Shown: in pieces, positions 43,106-50,423 of the stretch
Layout: each line of letters starts with the position of its first letter
Position numbering within the stretch: the stretch's first letter is position 1
Assembly: GCF_007096355.1 (NCBI RefSeq)
Contig: NZ_VKDF01000010.1
Span: forward strand, 1 to 64,000
Source of the DNA: Paracoccus sp. M683
GTDB taxonomy: Bacteria > Pseudomonadota > Alphaproteobacteria > Rhodobacterales > Rhodobacteraceae
Reading direction: 5' to 3'
Length of the DNA stretch: 64,000 nucleotides
Translations under genes and position numbers: made by a program
Notes under the pieces: model-generated
Seen by the model: the letters and a program-made list of their open reading frames with translations, nothing else
What the model was told of the DNA's origin: nothing
Database searches by the model: none

Positions 43106-44037
43106 TCGAACAAGGACCGGAAGTCGTCGACATTCTCCTTGGTCACGATGGCAACCGGCACCGCGATATTCGCCTCGACCGTGCCGCCATCGGACAGCGC
43201 CGTCAGCGCCTCGACGGCCGCCGCGCCCATCCCGGCCGGATCCTGCTGGATCACCGCCTTGACATATCCCTCGTCGATGGCGTCGACGACCTGCGCGGTC
43301 AGATCCCAGCCAAAGACCGAAACATCGGCCTGACGGCCCTGGCTGGCCACGGCGGCGATGGCACCCATCAGCGCGGGTTCGCCGGTGGCATAGATCGCGT
43401 TCATGTCGGGATTGGCGGTCATCAGGTTTTCAGCGGCGGCAAGCGCCACATCCTGCACGTTCTGGCCGTCCACCGTATTGGCGACGGTCACCTTGCTGGT
43501 ATCCAGCGCCTGTTCGAAGCCGTCCTTGCGCACGTTCTGGATGAACGAGTTCAGCGCGCCGACGATGCCCAGCTTGGACGGCTCGACCATGGTTTCGTTG
43601 TAATGCGCGGCCAGATCGGCCCCGGCCTTGGCATTGTCGACGCCGATCTGCGCCTTTTGCGGGCCTTCGGGCAGGATCGCGTCGATGGCCACGACCGGGA
43701 TGCCGGCCGCAGCAGCCTGTTCCACCGCCGGCATGATGCCGTTCACGTCGATGGCCACGACGGCCAGCCCGTCGACGCCTTCCTGAATATAGGTCTCGAT
43801 GGCGCTGTTCTGCGCGGCGGGGTCGTTATTGGCGTTGAAGATCACCAGCTTGGCACCGGCCGCCTCGGCCGCCGTCGTCGCGCCACGGTTCATTTCGTTG
43901 AAGAACAGCGCCTCTTGGTTGATCTGGACCAGCGCAAAGGTTTTCTGGTCCTGTGCAAGCGCCGGGAATGCCGCCGCGCCAATCAGGCTGGTGGCAAGAA
44001 GCACGCCGAGGGTCCGGCGATGGAACATAGCTGTCAT
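43102..44037 (-). CDS. Ribose-type sugar ABC transporter substrate-binding protein
   Basis: 311 aa periplasmic-binding-protein-like type I. Sec signal 1-28 ending FPALAQDQ. The mature protein has FALVQINQEALFFNEMNRGA, LVIFNANNDPAAQNSAIETY, GVDGLAVVAIDVNGIMPAVE and GIPVVAIDAIL, the RbsB/FrcB pattern. GAGGAAATGAC precedes the ATG. It lies 26 bases after the LacI gene and overlaps the ATPase start (ATGA). Ligand probably a monosaccharide, nucleoside or polyol. Confidence 0.93.
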   Translation of the reverse strand: MTAMFHRRTLGVLLATSLIGAAAFPALAQDQKTFALVQINQEALFFNEMNRGATTAAEAAGAKLVIFNANNDPAAQNSAIETYIQEGVDGLAVVAIDVNGIMPAVEQAAAAGIPVVAIDAILPEGPQKAQIGVDNAKAGADLAAHYNETMVEPSKLGIVGALNSFIQNVRKDGFEQALDTSKVTVANTVDGQNVQDVALAAAENLMTANPDMNAIYATGEPALMGAIAAVASQGRQADVSVFGWDLTAQVVDAIDEGYVKAVIQQDPAGMGAAAVEALTALSDGGTVEANIAVPVAIVTKENVDDFRSLFE

Positions 44038-44063
44038 GTCATTTCCTCACTGTTGATGTTGGG

Positions 44064-45083
44064 TCAGGTGGTAAGGATCGGCGGGGCGACCGAGGCCCGT
44101 TCGATCAGGGTGACAGCAAGCAGCTCCTCTTGCGGAAGCTTGCCCTGCTCGGCCGGGTCGGTATCCAGCAAAAGCTGCAAGGCGCGCTTTCCCAGATCCC
44201 AAACCGGTTGCCGCACCGCTGTCACCGCCGGTGCGAAAAGATGCAGCGGGCCGACATCGTCAAAGCCCACGACTGACACATCGCGCGGCACCGAAAGGCC
44301 GGTCCCGCGCAGAATTTCGTAAAGCCCGATGACCAGCTCGTCCGAGGTGGCGAAGATCGCCGTCGGCCGGTCGGCGGGGTCACGGGCGATGAAGGCACGC
44401 GCGGCCTCGCGTCCGGCCTCGACGGTATAGGCACCGCTGAACCGCTCGATCCGGGCGGCGGGGCCGGCGATCTCGCGCAGGCCGCGGGCAAAACCGGCAA
44501 AGCGCCGCGCCCCGCTGATCATCTGATCGACGCCGCCGATGAACAGCGCATGTCGATGTCCGGCCTGCGCCAGATGTCGGCCGGCCAGACAGCCGCCGTG
44601 ATCGTTGTCGCAAAACAGTTTCGGGACATTGGCGCCGGGAACGTCCTCGTCCACCACGACACAACGCGCGGTCGCATTGATCTTGGCCGCCAGCGCGGGG
44701 CTGCCGGCGTGATTGGTGATGAAGATCAGCCCGTCGGCATGGCCCTGACGGATATGATCGAGATAGGTCATCTCGCGGTCGGGCCGGTTCAGCGTGGCAT
44801 GCAGCGCAAGCGACAGGCCCCGCCGGTCGGCATCCGCCTCGACGGCGGCGACGAAGCCGGCGAAGAACGGGGTCGAGATTTCGGGCACGACCAGCGCGAT
44901 TGTATCCGATCGCCCCAGGCTTAGCCGCCGGGCATGGGGGTTGGGGACATAGTTCAGCCGGCGGATGGCGGTGTCGATGGCCTCGGCCGTGCGGGTCGGC
45001 AGTTCCAGCGAACCGTTCAGGTAGCGCGAAACCGTCGTTTTCGAGACATTCGCTGCCGTGGCCACGTCCTGAAGATTTGCCAT
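44064..45083 (-). CDS. LacI-family transcriptional regulator
   Basis: 339 aa. The HTH and hinge are ANLQDVATAANVSKTTVSRY then LNGSLELPTRTAEAIDTAIR (2-42). The ligand domain has SDTIALVVPEISTPFFAGFV, GLIFITNHAGSP and VVGFDDVGPLHLFAPAVTAV. It is the first gene of the minus-strand operon LacI-binding protein-ATPase-permease-PTE-amidotransferase-like. The palindromes just upstream are thus likely its operators, making the whole operon autoregulated. The ATG at 45083 (start of the HTH) is chosen over 45104. Confidence 0.92.
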   Translation of the reverse strand: MANLQDVATAANVSKTTVSRYLNGSLELPTRTAEAIDTAIRRLNYVPNPHARRLSLGRSDTIALVVPEISTPFFAGFVAAVEADADRRGLSLALHATLNRPDREMTYLDHIRQGHADGLIFITNHAGSPALAAKINATARCVVVDEDVPGANVPKLFCDNDHGGCLAGRHLAQAGHRHALFIGGVDQMISGARRFAGFARGLREIAGPAARIERFSGAYTVEAGREAARAFIARDPADRPTAIFATSDELVIGLYEILRGTGLSVPRDVSVVGFDDVGPLHLFAPAVTAVRQPVWDLGKRALQLLLDTDPAEQGKLPQEELLAVTLIERASVAPPILTT

Positions 45084-45111
45084 AAGCCAGATTTCACCCG
45101 TCAAAGTTTGT

Positions 45112-45178
45112 GAATCGGTTTAGTAAATGGGTTTACTAGACTGAAGTAATCCTAGAATTGACGTTTTGTAAACGATTC
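45112..45178. promoter_or_regulatory. Probable LacI-family operator cluster
   Basis: A 24-base palindrome at 45118-45141 (GTTTAGTAAA, 4-base spacer, TTTACTAGAC; one mismatch) is flanked by two inverted copies of a GAATCG(G)TTTA element, at 45112-45123 and, reversed, at 45168-45178 (GTAAACGATTC). All lie within 100 bases upstream of the LacI gene. GTAAACG/CGTTTAC half-sites are usual for LacI-type repressors of sugar operons. Confidence 0.6.
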
Positions 45179-45345
45179 TTGCGCAGGCGGCCGAATCTGT
45201 GATCGACAGGCGCCGTGAACAGCCGGCGTGCTGCCGCCGCCCGTCCTGGCAAAGTGCCGCGAATGACCGCCTGTTGCGGCAATGCGCCTTTGACTCTGCC
45301 GCCGCCTGACGATATGGCAGCGGATCGGCTGATCCAGACATGCAG

Positions 45346-45361
45346 GCGGGTGAACACCCGC
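45346..45361 (+). repeat. Perfect palindrome in the leader of the DEAD-box gene
   Basis: GCGGGTG and CACCCGC flank AA, a perfect 16-base palindrome ending 55 bases before the helicase ATG. The rest of the 333-base gap 45084-45416 holds the LacI operators and otherwise nothing I can assign. The palindrome may be an RNA hairpin in a cold-shock-type leader or a protein site. Confidence 0.4.
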
Positions 45362-45416
45362 AGATGCCAGGAACGGGCCACCAACACGGGCCAAGGCCCC
45401 AGTTCAGGCAGAACCA

Positions 45417-47465
45417 ATGACCCAGAACGAGATTGCCGCGCCGCTGGCGGCCGCGCTGGCCGAACGGGGCTATGCCACGCTGACCTCGGTGCAGCAGGCG
45501 GTGCTGAACCCCGAGGCGCGGGGGCGTGACCTGCTGGTCTCGGCGCAGACCGGATCGGGCAAGACCGTGGCCTTTGGCATCGCCGCCGCACCCGATCTGC
45601 TGGACGGGGGCGAGCATCTGCCCACCGATACCGCGCCGCTGGCCCTTGCCATTGCGCCGACGCGGGAACTGGCCTTGCAGGTCGCGGCCGAGCTCAGCTG
45701 GCTGTATGCCGCGACCGGCGCGCGCATCGTCACCTGTGTCGGTGGCATGGACTATCGCACCGAACGGCGGGCGCTGGATCGCGGGGCGCAGATCGTGGTC
45801 GGCACGCCGGGCCGGCTGCGCGACCATATCGAACGCGGCAGCCTTGACCTGTCCGCCCTGCGTGTCGCCGTGCTGGACGAGGCCGACGAGATGCTGGATC
45901 TGGGTTTCCGTGAGGATCTGGAATTCATCCTGCAATCCGCGCCCGAGGATCGCCGCACGCTGATGTTTTCCGCCACGGTGCCGCCGGCGATCGAGAAGCT
46001 GGCGAAGGATTTCCAGCGTGATGCGCTGCGCGTTGCCGCCATGGGCGAGGCGCGCCAGCATGGCGACATCGCCTATCGCGCGCTATCGGTGGCGATGCGC
46101 GACCGCGAGAACGCCATCTTCAACCTGCTGCGGTTCTATGAGGCGCGCACGGCCATCGTCTTTTGCAAGACCCGCGCCAATGTCAATCACCTGCTGGCGC
46201 GGATGGGCAATCGCGGCTTTCGCGTGGTGGCGCTGTCGGGCGAGCTGTCGCAGCAGGAACGCACCCATGCGCTGCAAGCCCTGCGAGACGGGCGGGCGCG
46301 CGTCTGTATTGCCACCGATGTGGCGGCGCGCGGCATTGACCTGCCGGGGCTGGAACTGGTGATCCATGCTGATCTGCCGACCAATTCCGAAACGCTGCTG
46401 CACCGCTCGGGCCGGACCGGCCGGGCCGGGGCCAAGGGCGTTTCGGCGCTGATCGTGACGCCATCCGATTACAAGAAGGCGCAGCGCCTGTTGCAGGGCG
46501 CCAAGGTGGTGGCCGATTGGGGCAAGGCGCCCTCGGCCGAAGAAGTCGGCGCGCAGGACGATCTGCGGATGCTGGATCATCCGGCCCTGACCACGGGGCT
46601 AGAGGATATGACCGTCGCCCATGACCTGCTGGCCCGTGTCGGACCCGAACAGATTGCGGCCGCCTTTGTCCAGCTGTGGCGCGAAGGCCGCCCCCCGCCC
46701 GAGGAACTGACCGATACGCCGCCACCTTTGGCCGCCGCGCCGCGTGCGCCGCGCGAATTCGGCGGCTCGGTCTGGTTCTCGCTTTCGGTTGGCCATACCG
46801 GCCGGGCCGAGGCGCGCTGGCTGCTGCCCAAGATCTGCGAGGCTGGCGGCATCACCCGCGACGCCATTGGTGCGATCCGGGTGCGCGAACATGAAAGCTA
46901 TGTCCAGATTGCCACGGCCGAGGCCCCGCGCTTTGGCGAGGCGGTCGAGATCGAGCCCGGCCTGATGATGACCCGGATGGCGGGCGAGCCGTCCTTTGAC
47001 CGGCCGGCCGCGCCCAGGCCGCACCGGAAACCCGCCGGTGACAAGTCTCCCAGAACCCGCAAGTCGGACGTGGCAAGCAAGGCTGCCAGCGATTTGCCCG
47101 CAGCCCCGGCATCGGTGCCTGCACCAAGGCCCGCGCGCGCCTGGGCGCCGGATCTGGCGGCTGCACCGGATGTCACAGAACCGGCGGCACCCCGCGCAAA
47201 ACCCCGTTGGAGCGCGGCGCAGAAGGCCGCCAAAAGCAAGGCGGCCAGTGCATCGCCCCGCGAGGATGCCAAGCCGGCAGCCTTCAAGCCCAAGGGCAAG
47301 GCCAGTGGCAAGCCGGGTGGCAAACCGGCGGGGTTCAAGCTCGCTGGCAAGCCGGGCGGGAAGCCGGGCGGCAAGCCGGTCGGCAAACCCAAGGGCAGGC
47401 AGGGCGTCGTCAGGCGTGCCGATGCGGGCAACGCCCCGCCGCGTCGCCCGAAGGGCCGGGGCTAG
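45417..47465 (+). CDS. DEAD-box RNA helicase (DeaD/CsdA-like)
   Basis: 682 aa. Helicase motifs in order: Q region TLTSVQQAVLNPEARGRDLL, motif I SAQTGSGKTVAFGIA (42-56), Ia PTRELALQVAAEL, II VLDEADEMLDLGF, III MFSATVPP, V IATDVAARGIDLPGLE and VI HRSGRTGRAGAKG. A DbpA/CsdA-type RNA-binding domain follows near 445-520 (VWFSLSVGHTGRAEARWLLP, then IRVREHESYVQIATAEAPRF). The tail from about 525 is Ala/Pro/Lys/Gly-rich and very basic, ending in KPGGKP-type repeats. The protein unwinds structured RNA in ribosome assembly or mRNA decay, especially in the cold. Confidence 0.94.
   Translation: MTQNEIAAPLAAALAERGYATLTSVQQAVLNPEARGRDLLVSAQTGSGKTVAFGIAAAPDLLDGGEHLPTDTAPLALAIAPTRELALQVAAELSWLYAATGARIVTCVGGMDYRTERRALDRGAQIVVGTPGRLRDHIERGSLDLSALRVAVLDEADEMLDLGFREDLEFILQSAPEDRRTLMFSATVPPAIEKLAKDFQRDALRVAAMGEARQHGDIAYRALSVAMRDRENAIFNLLRFYEARTAIVFCKTRANVNHLLARMGNRGFRVVALSGELSQQERTHALQALRDGRARVCIATDVAARGIDLPGLELVIHADLPTNSETLLHRSGRTGRAGAKGVSALIVTPSDYKKAQRLLQGAKVVADWGKAPSAEEVGAQDDLRMLDHPALTTGLEDMTVAHDLLARVGPEQIAAAFVQLWREGRPPPEELTDTPPPLAAAPRAPREFGGSVWFSLSVGHTGRAEARWLLPKICEAGGITRDAIGAIRVREHESYVQIATAEAPRFGEAVEIEPGLMMTRMAGEPSFDRPAAPRPHRKPAGDKSPRTRKSDVASKAASDLPAAPASVPAPRPARAWAPDLAAAPDVTEPAAPRAKPRWSAAQKAAKSKAASASPREDAKPAAFKPKGKASGKPGGKPAGFKLAGKPGGKPGGKPVGKPKGRQGVVRRADAGNAPPRRPKGRG
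47287..47401 (+). repeat. Lys-Pro-Gly-Gly repeat tract in the helicase tail
   Basis: Degenerate 12-base units encoding KPGG, KPAG and KPVG repeat in tandem near the 3' end of the helicase gene (for example AAGCCGGGCGGG, AAGCCGGGCGGC, AAGCCGGTCGGC). The encoded basic, disordered tail should bind RNA non-specifically. The unit number is likely to vary between strains. Confidence 0.8.
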
Positions 47466-47486
47466 GATCTGTTCGGTGGGCTGTTC

Positions 47487-47505
47487 CTGCCGGTTTAGCC
47501 GGCAG
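47487..47505 (+). terminator. Rho-independent-like terminator of the helicase gene
   Basis: CTGCCGG (47487-47493) pairs with CCGGCAG (47499-47505) around TTTAG, 22 bases after the helicase stop, with a short pyrimidine-rich run a few bases beyond. Reasonable as an intrinsic terminator, though the T-run is weak. Confidence 0.55.
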
Positions 47506-47642
47506 CAGCGCTTTCTACCAGAAGGATTGGTTCTGACCGGGAACCTGCCCGCGTGGCAGGCGTTGGCGGGGCATGTCAGATCATTCTGGCGGATGGGCAC
47601 CTGCGCCCGTCGCCCTTGTGTTTTCCAATCAGGAGCCAATCC

Positions 47643-48134
47643 ATGACCGTCTTGAAACCCTTTGCCGTCCTGACCGCGCTTGTGCTGACCGCCGCGCCTG
47701 CGCTGGCGCAGGACGTCACGCGCCACCCGATCCCGGATTCGGATTTCCCGATCCTTCAGGCGGTCGAGGTGCCGGCGGGCAAGACCACCGTTTACCTCAG
47801 CGGCACGGTGCCGGCGGTTCTGAACGCTGATGCGCCGGAAAACAGCGTCGAGGCATTCGGCTCGATGGAAGAGCAGACCGTCTCGGTGATGAACCGCATC
47901 AAGGAACAGCTGGAGGGGATGGGCCTGACCGTCGGTGACGTCGTCAAGATGCAGGCTTTCCTGGTGGCACCCGAGGGTGGCGCCGTGGATTTTCAGGGCT
48001 TCATGGCCGGCTATTCGCAGTTCTTCGGCACCGAGGATCAGCCAAACCTGCCTGTGCGCTCGGCCATGGTGGTGGATGCGCTGGTCAATCCGGGCTGGCT
48101 GGTCGAGCTGGAGGTGACCGCCGTTCGGCCCTGA
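47643..48134 (+). CDS. Periplasmic RidA/YjgF-family protein
   Basis: 163 aa. A Sec signal (TVLKPFAVLTALVLTAAPAL, cut after ALAQ) precedes a RidA fold: VYLSGTVPA, the EEQTVSVMNRIKEQLEGMGL helix and VVKMQAFLV, and the active-site Arg in NLPVRSAMVVDAL. Cytoplasmic RidA deaminates reactive enamine/imine intermediates; an exported version is a distinct subgroup that may act on periplasmic products of dehydrogenases. The ATG at 47643 is chosen because it begins the signal peptide. Monocistronic; 177 bases from the helicase gene. Confidence 0.88.
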   Translation: MTVLKPFAVLTALVLTAAPALAQDVTRHPIPDSDFPILQAVEVPAGKTTVYLSGTVPAVLNADAPENSVEAFGSMEEQTVSVMNRIKEQLEGMGLTVGDVVKMQAFLVAPEGGAVDFQGFMAGYSQFFGTEDQPNLPVRSAMVVDALVNPGWLVELEVTAVRP

Positions 48135-48412
48135 TGCCACCGGCGACACGGCAGCGGCGACACGGCAGCGGCCGGGCCGGGCGGCCTAGCCCCACCGAGA
48201 CCGCGCCTGCCATCCCACGAGAAAACAAATGGCAGGCGACCAGATCACGGCCGCGCGGCGGTCAGCGGCTGCCGCCAGATATCAAAGCGACGCCGCCGGC
48301 CCGAGGTCTGTTCGATCATGGCATCCAGCATCGTGCGGATATTTGCCAGGATGATCGGCGTATTTAGAAAGGTGGCATGGATGCCTTCCCTTAAGGTGGT
48401 CTTTGTCACGGC
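48135..48412. other. Gene-free stretch preceding a decayed gene
   Basis: No convincing gene on either strand. A repeated GACACGGCAGCGGC unit (twice in tandem near 48145-48170) follows the RidA stop. The stretch probably includes debris of the 5' part of the LLM oxidoreductase gene, whose surviving part begins near 48413; a TAA at about 48392-48394 closes its frame upstream. Confidence 0.4.
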
Positions 48413-49012
48413 ATGGTCGTCCAGCAGCCGTCTGCATCCTGTCGCTGTATCCCCCCGCCGTGGCTGTGGATCGGTCGGGGCAATCCCAAGGCGCTTGCCC
48501 GCGATCTGCGCGACGGGCATAATCTGTTCGTGACGTCGCTGCTGAACGGCAATGATGTCATCCGCAACTTGCGCGTGCGGATGGAACAGGTCGCCGAGGG
48601 AGAGGGCAAGAACCTGGACAAGGATGTTCATTTTGGTTCCCAGTGTTGTGGCTATGCATCGGACAATCAGGCCGAGATTGGCCGCTGTCTGGACAATGTC
48701 CGCTTTCAGCGCCGCATTTCCGAAAGCCTGAAATGCCGCGCACAGTCTGATGACGGCCATATGGTCAGGGAAACTCCGTCCAATACCGAACCGGCCATGG
48801 AACAGCCGAGGGCCAATCTGCCGGTCGGCTCGGTCAAGCTGGTGATCGGCAAGCTGCTTGAGGAAATCTCGATCCTGAAGCCCAAGCAGATCGCGCTGCA
48901 AACCCAGTTGCGCGATTTCGATCAAAAGACGATGCCGCGCCAGATCGAATTGTGGGGTGACCGGATCATTCCGGCGGTTCGCAAGGAACTGGCCCAGAAG
49001 CAAGCGGCCTGA
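48413..49012 (+). pseudogene. 5'-truncated LLM-class flavin-dependent monooxygenase remnant
   Basis: Only the C-terminal ~195 residues of a luciferase-like monooxygenase survive. LWIGRGNPKALARDLRDGHN (with VQQP and PPPW before it), NLFVTSLLNGNDVIRNLRVR, DNQAEIGRCLDNVRFQRRIS and the closing LRDFDQKTMPRQIELWGDRI match the second half of bacterial luciferase-like oxidoreductases as I know them. The FMN-binding N-terminal half (about 180 residues) is absent and the frame is closed just upstream by TAA. The segment around PSASCRC looks garbled. It could in theory still be translated from ATG 48413, but a functional barrel is impossible. A flavin reductase follows 3 bases later, the usual partner. 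Confidence 0.65.
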
Positions 49013-49015
49013 GCG

Positions 49016-49816
49016 ATGCGGCTGTATCTAGGGCTTTCGGGGGCGATCACATTGATCGAGCCGGTCGATTTTCGCCGGCTGGACGTTCTGATTGATCCCC
49101 AGATCAACGGCCGGCTGGATCCCGCGATCGCCCGGATCGGCCACCGCGACGGCGACCAGCATGTCTGGCTTTGTCCCCAGATCCTGCGCTTTCTGTCCGG
49201 CCATGCCGGCGAAGCGGACTGGGAAGCCGGCTTTGGCGGCATGCTGGCCTATGCCGCCAAGGCGGGTTGGGTCAATGGCGAAGGCATGGTTCGCGCCCAT
49301 CTGACATGGGTCGAGAACCGCGAGATGGTCTCGCACGACGATTTCAAGGCAGCGATGCGGGCCTTGCCGGCAGGTATCGCCGCCATCACCACCCTTGGCG
49401 GGGGCGAACCGGCGGCGCTGATCGTGTCCAGCCTGACCTCGATTTCAGCCGATCCGCCGATGGTCGGGTTCTTCATCAACGAGAAATCGCCGATGGCGGG
49501 TCACCTGCTGGAAACGCAGAAATTCGTGGCCAATATTCTGGGTCATGAACATGCCCGGCTGGTCCAGACGGTTCTGTCGCAGCCGCAGGGCAACGCGCGA
49601 TTCGCCGGCGGATCCTGGGCGGCGGGCTATGGCGACATTCCGGTGTTGCAGGATGCGGTGGCGTCGATGGAGTGCGACATCGTCCATAACTGGCGCCTGG
49701 GCACGCATCGGCTGTTCGTCGGTCTGATCCGTCATGCGGCCAGCCGGACAGGGGCCAATCCATTGGTGAATTTCGGCGCCGAGATCCGCAGCCTGCAAGC
49801 CGGTGACGGCGCATGA
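49016..49816 (+). CDS. Flavin reductase domain protein with an extra N-terminal domain
   Basis: 266 aa. Residues 104-266 are a complete FMN-type flavin reductase domain: FKAAMRALPAGIAAITTLGG, LIVSSLTSISADPPMVGFFI, NEKSPMAGHLLETQKFVANI and GLIRHAASRTGANPLVNF. Normal family members are about 165 aa, so residues 1-100 (LYLGLSGAITLIEPVDFRRL, HRDGDQHVWLCPQILRFLSG, then WEAGFGGMLAYAAKAGW) are an added domain that I do not recognise. It may once have been a separate gene now fused in frame; translation might also restart at M104. The product would supply reduced flavin to the monooxygenase whose remnant lies immediately upstream. Confidence 0.75.
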   Translation: MRLYLGLSGAITLIEPVDFRRLDVLIDPQINGRLDPAIARIGHRDGDQHVWLCPQILRFLSGHAGEADWEAGFGGMLAYAAKAGWVNGEGMVRAHLTWVENREMVSHDDFKAAMRALPAGIAAITTLGGGEPAALIVSSLTSISADPPMVGFFINEKSPMAGHLLETQKFVANILGHEHARLVQTVLSQPQGNARFAGGSWAAGYGDIPVLQDAVASMECDIVHNWRLGTHRLFVGLIRHAASRTGANPLVNFGAEIRSLQAGDGA

Positions 49817-50212
49817 TGCGGGGCGGTGCGGCAGACCACATGGCCGCCGCGCCAATGGCATCGCAGATCTGACCGCCGTTGCGAATGTCGGTTTCGTGCA
49901 GCGGACACGCAGGTCCCGGCTACCTTCAGCGCCGCCCGGAAGTCGTCGCCAATGGCGATCGAGCGGTCAGGCAGCGCGATCTTTGCGCCGGCCCGCATCA
50001 GGCATGCGGCAAGTTTCCTGCCTTTATACCGCCAGCGGCCCAAGCCCGTCCTGCGATTGATGCAGGTCTTATCCGCGTTTCCTGGCCATTCTTCGCGGCC
50101 TTTCCTGCATGACACTGCCGCGATAAAGCCGGATTGCTGGCCTTTGGCGGCGGATTTCGGCTGTCCGTTTTCGCGGCGGGTCCGCATTGTGGGATGGCCA
50201 TTGGAAGATAAC
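49817..50212. other. Gene-free, apparently degenerate stretch
   Basis: About 400 bases with open frames on both strands but no recognisable protein pattern in any of them. Both flanks carry gene remnants, so I read this as eroded coding DNA. No repeat, terminator or RNA gene seen. Confidence 0.45.
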
Positions 50213-50395
50213 GACATTCAGGACGGGGCCGCCACCCGGCCTTGCGACATGGAACTGGCCCTGATCCACGGTTATGGTTTCCCGCGCTGGCGGGCTGGGC
50301 CGATACGCGGCGGCGGCTGTGGGGCAAGTCAGCCGGCTGTCCCGGCGAAATTGCCATGACGGGGCGCAGGCGTCATTCTGGCCCGAACGTGAATC
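50213..50395 (+). pseudogene. Remnant of a FadB/FadJ-type 3-hydroxyacyl-CoA dehydrogenase C-terminus
   Basis: From about 50216 one frame reads IQDGAATRPCDMELALIHGY then GFPRWRAGP, the conserved C-terminal segment of bifunctional enoyl-CoA hydratase/3-hydroxyacyl-CoA dehydrogenases (EGIA-RPSDID---VHGYGFPRWRGGPM-WADT). The expected following WADT appears at 50296-50307 in another frame, so a small deletion or frameshift lies near 50295. Nothing of the NAD-binding or hydratase domains is left. The remnant sits directly upstream of a thiolase, the usual neighbour of such a gene. Confidence 0.65.
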
Positions 50396-50423
50396 AAGGC
50401 GACATCCAGAAGGTGAGATACGC

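Noticed and set aside
46599..48149. 516-codon open frame on the minus strand opposite the DEAD-box and RidA genes
   Set aside because: It is antisense to a helicase with all motifs intact; the translation is low-complexity Arg/Gly/His-rich and matches nothing. A shadow of high-GC codon bias.
48245..49003. 252-codon minus-strand frame over the LLM remnant
   Set aside because: Most of it is antisense to a recognisable LLM C-terminal half. Its last ~60 codons (not covered) resemble no family I know, so I do not call a gene.
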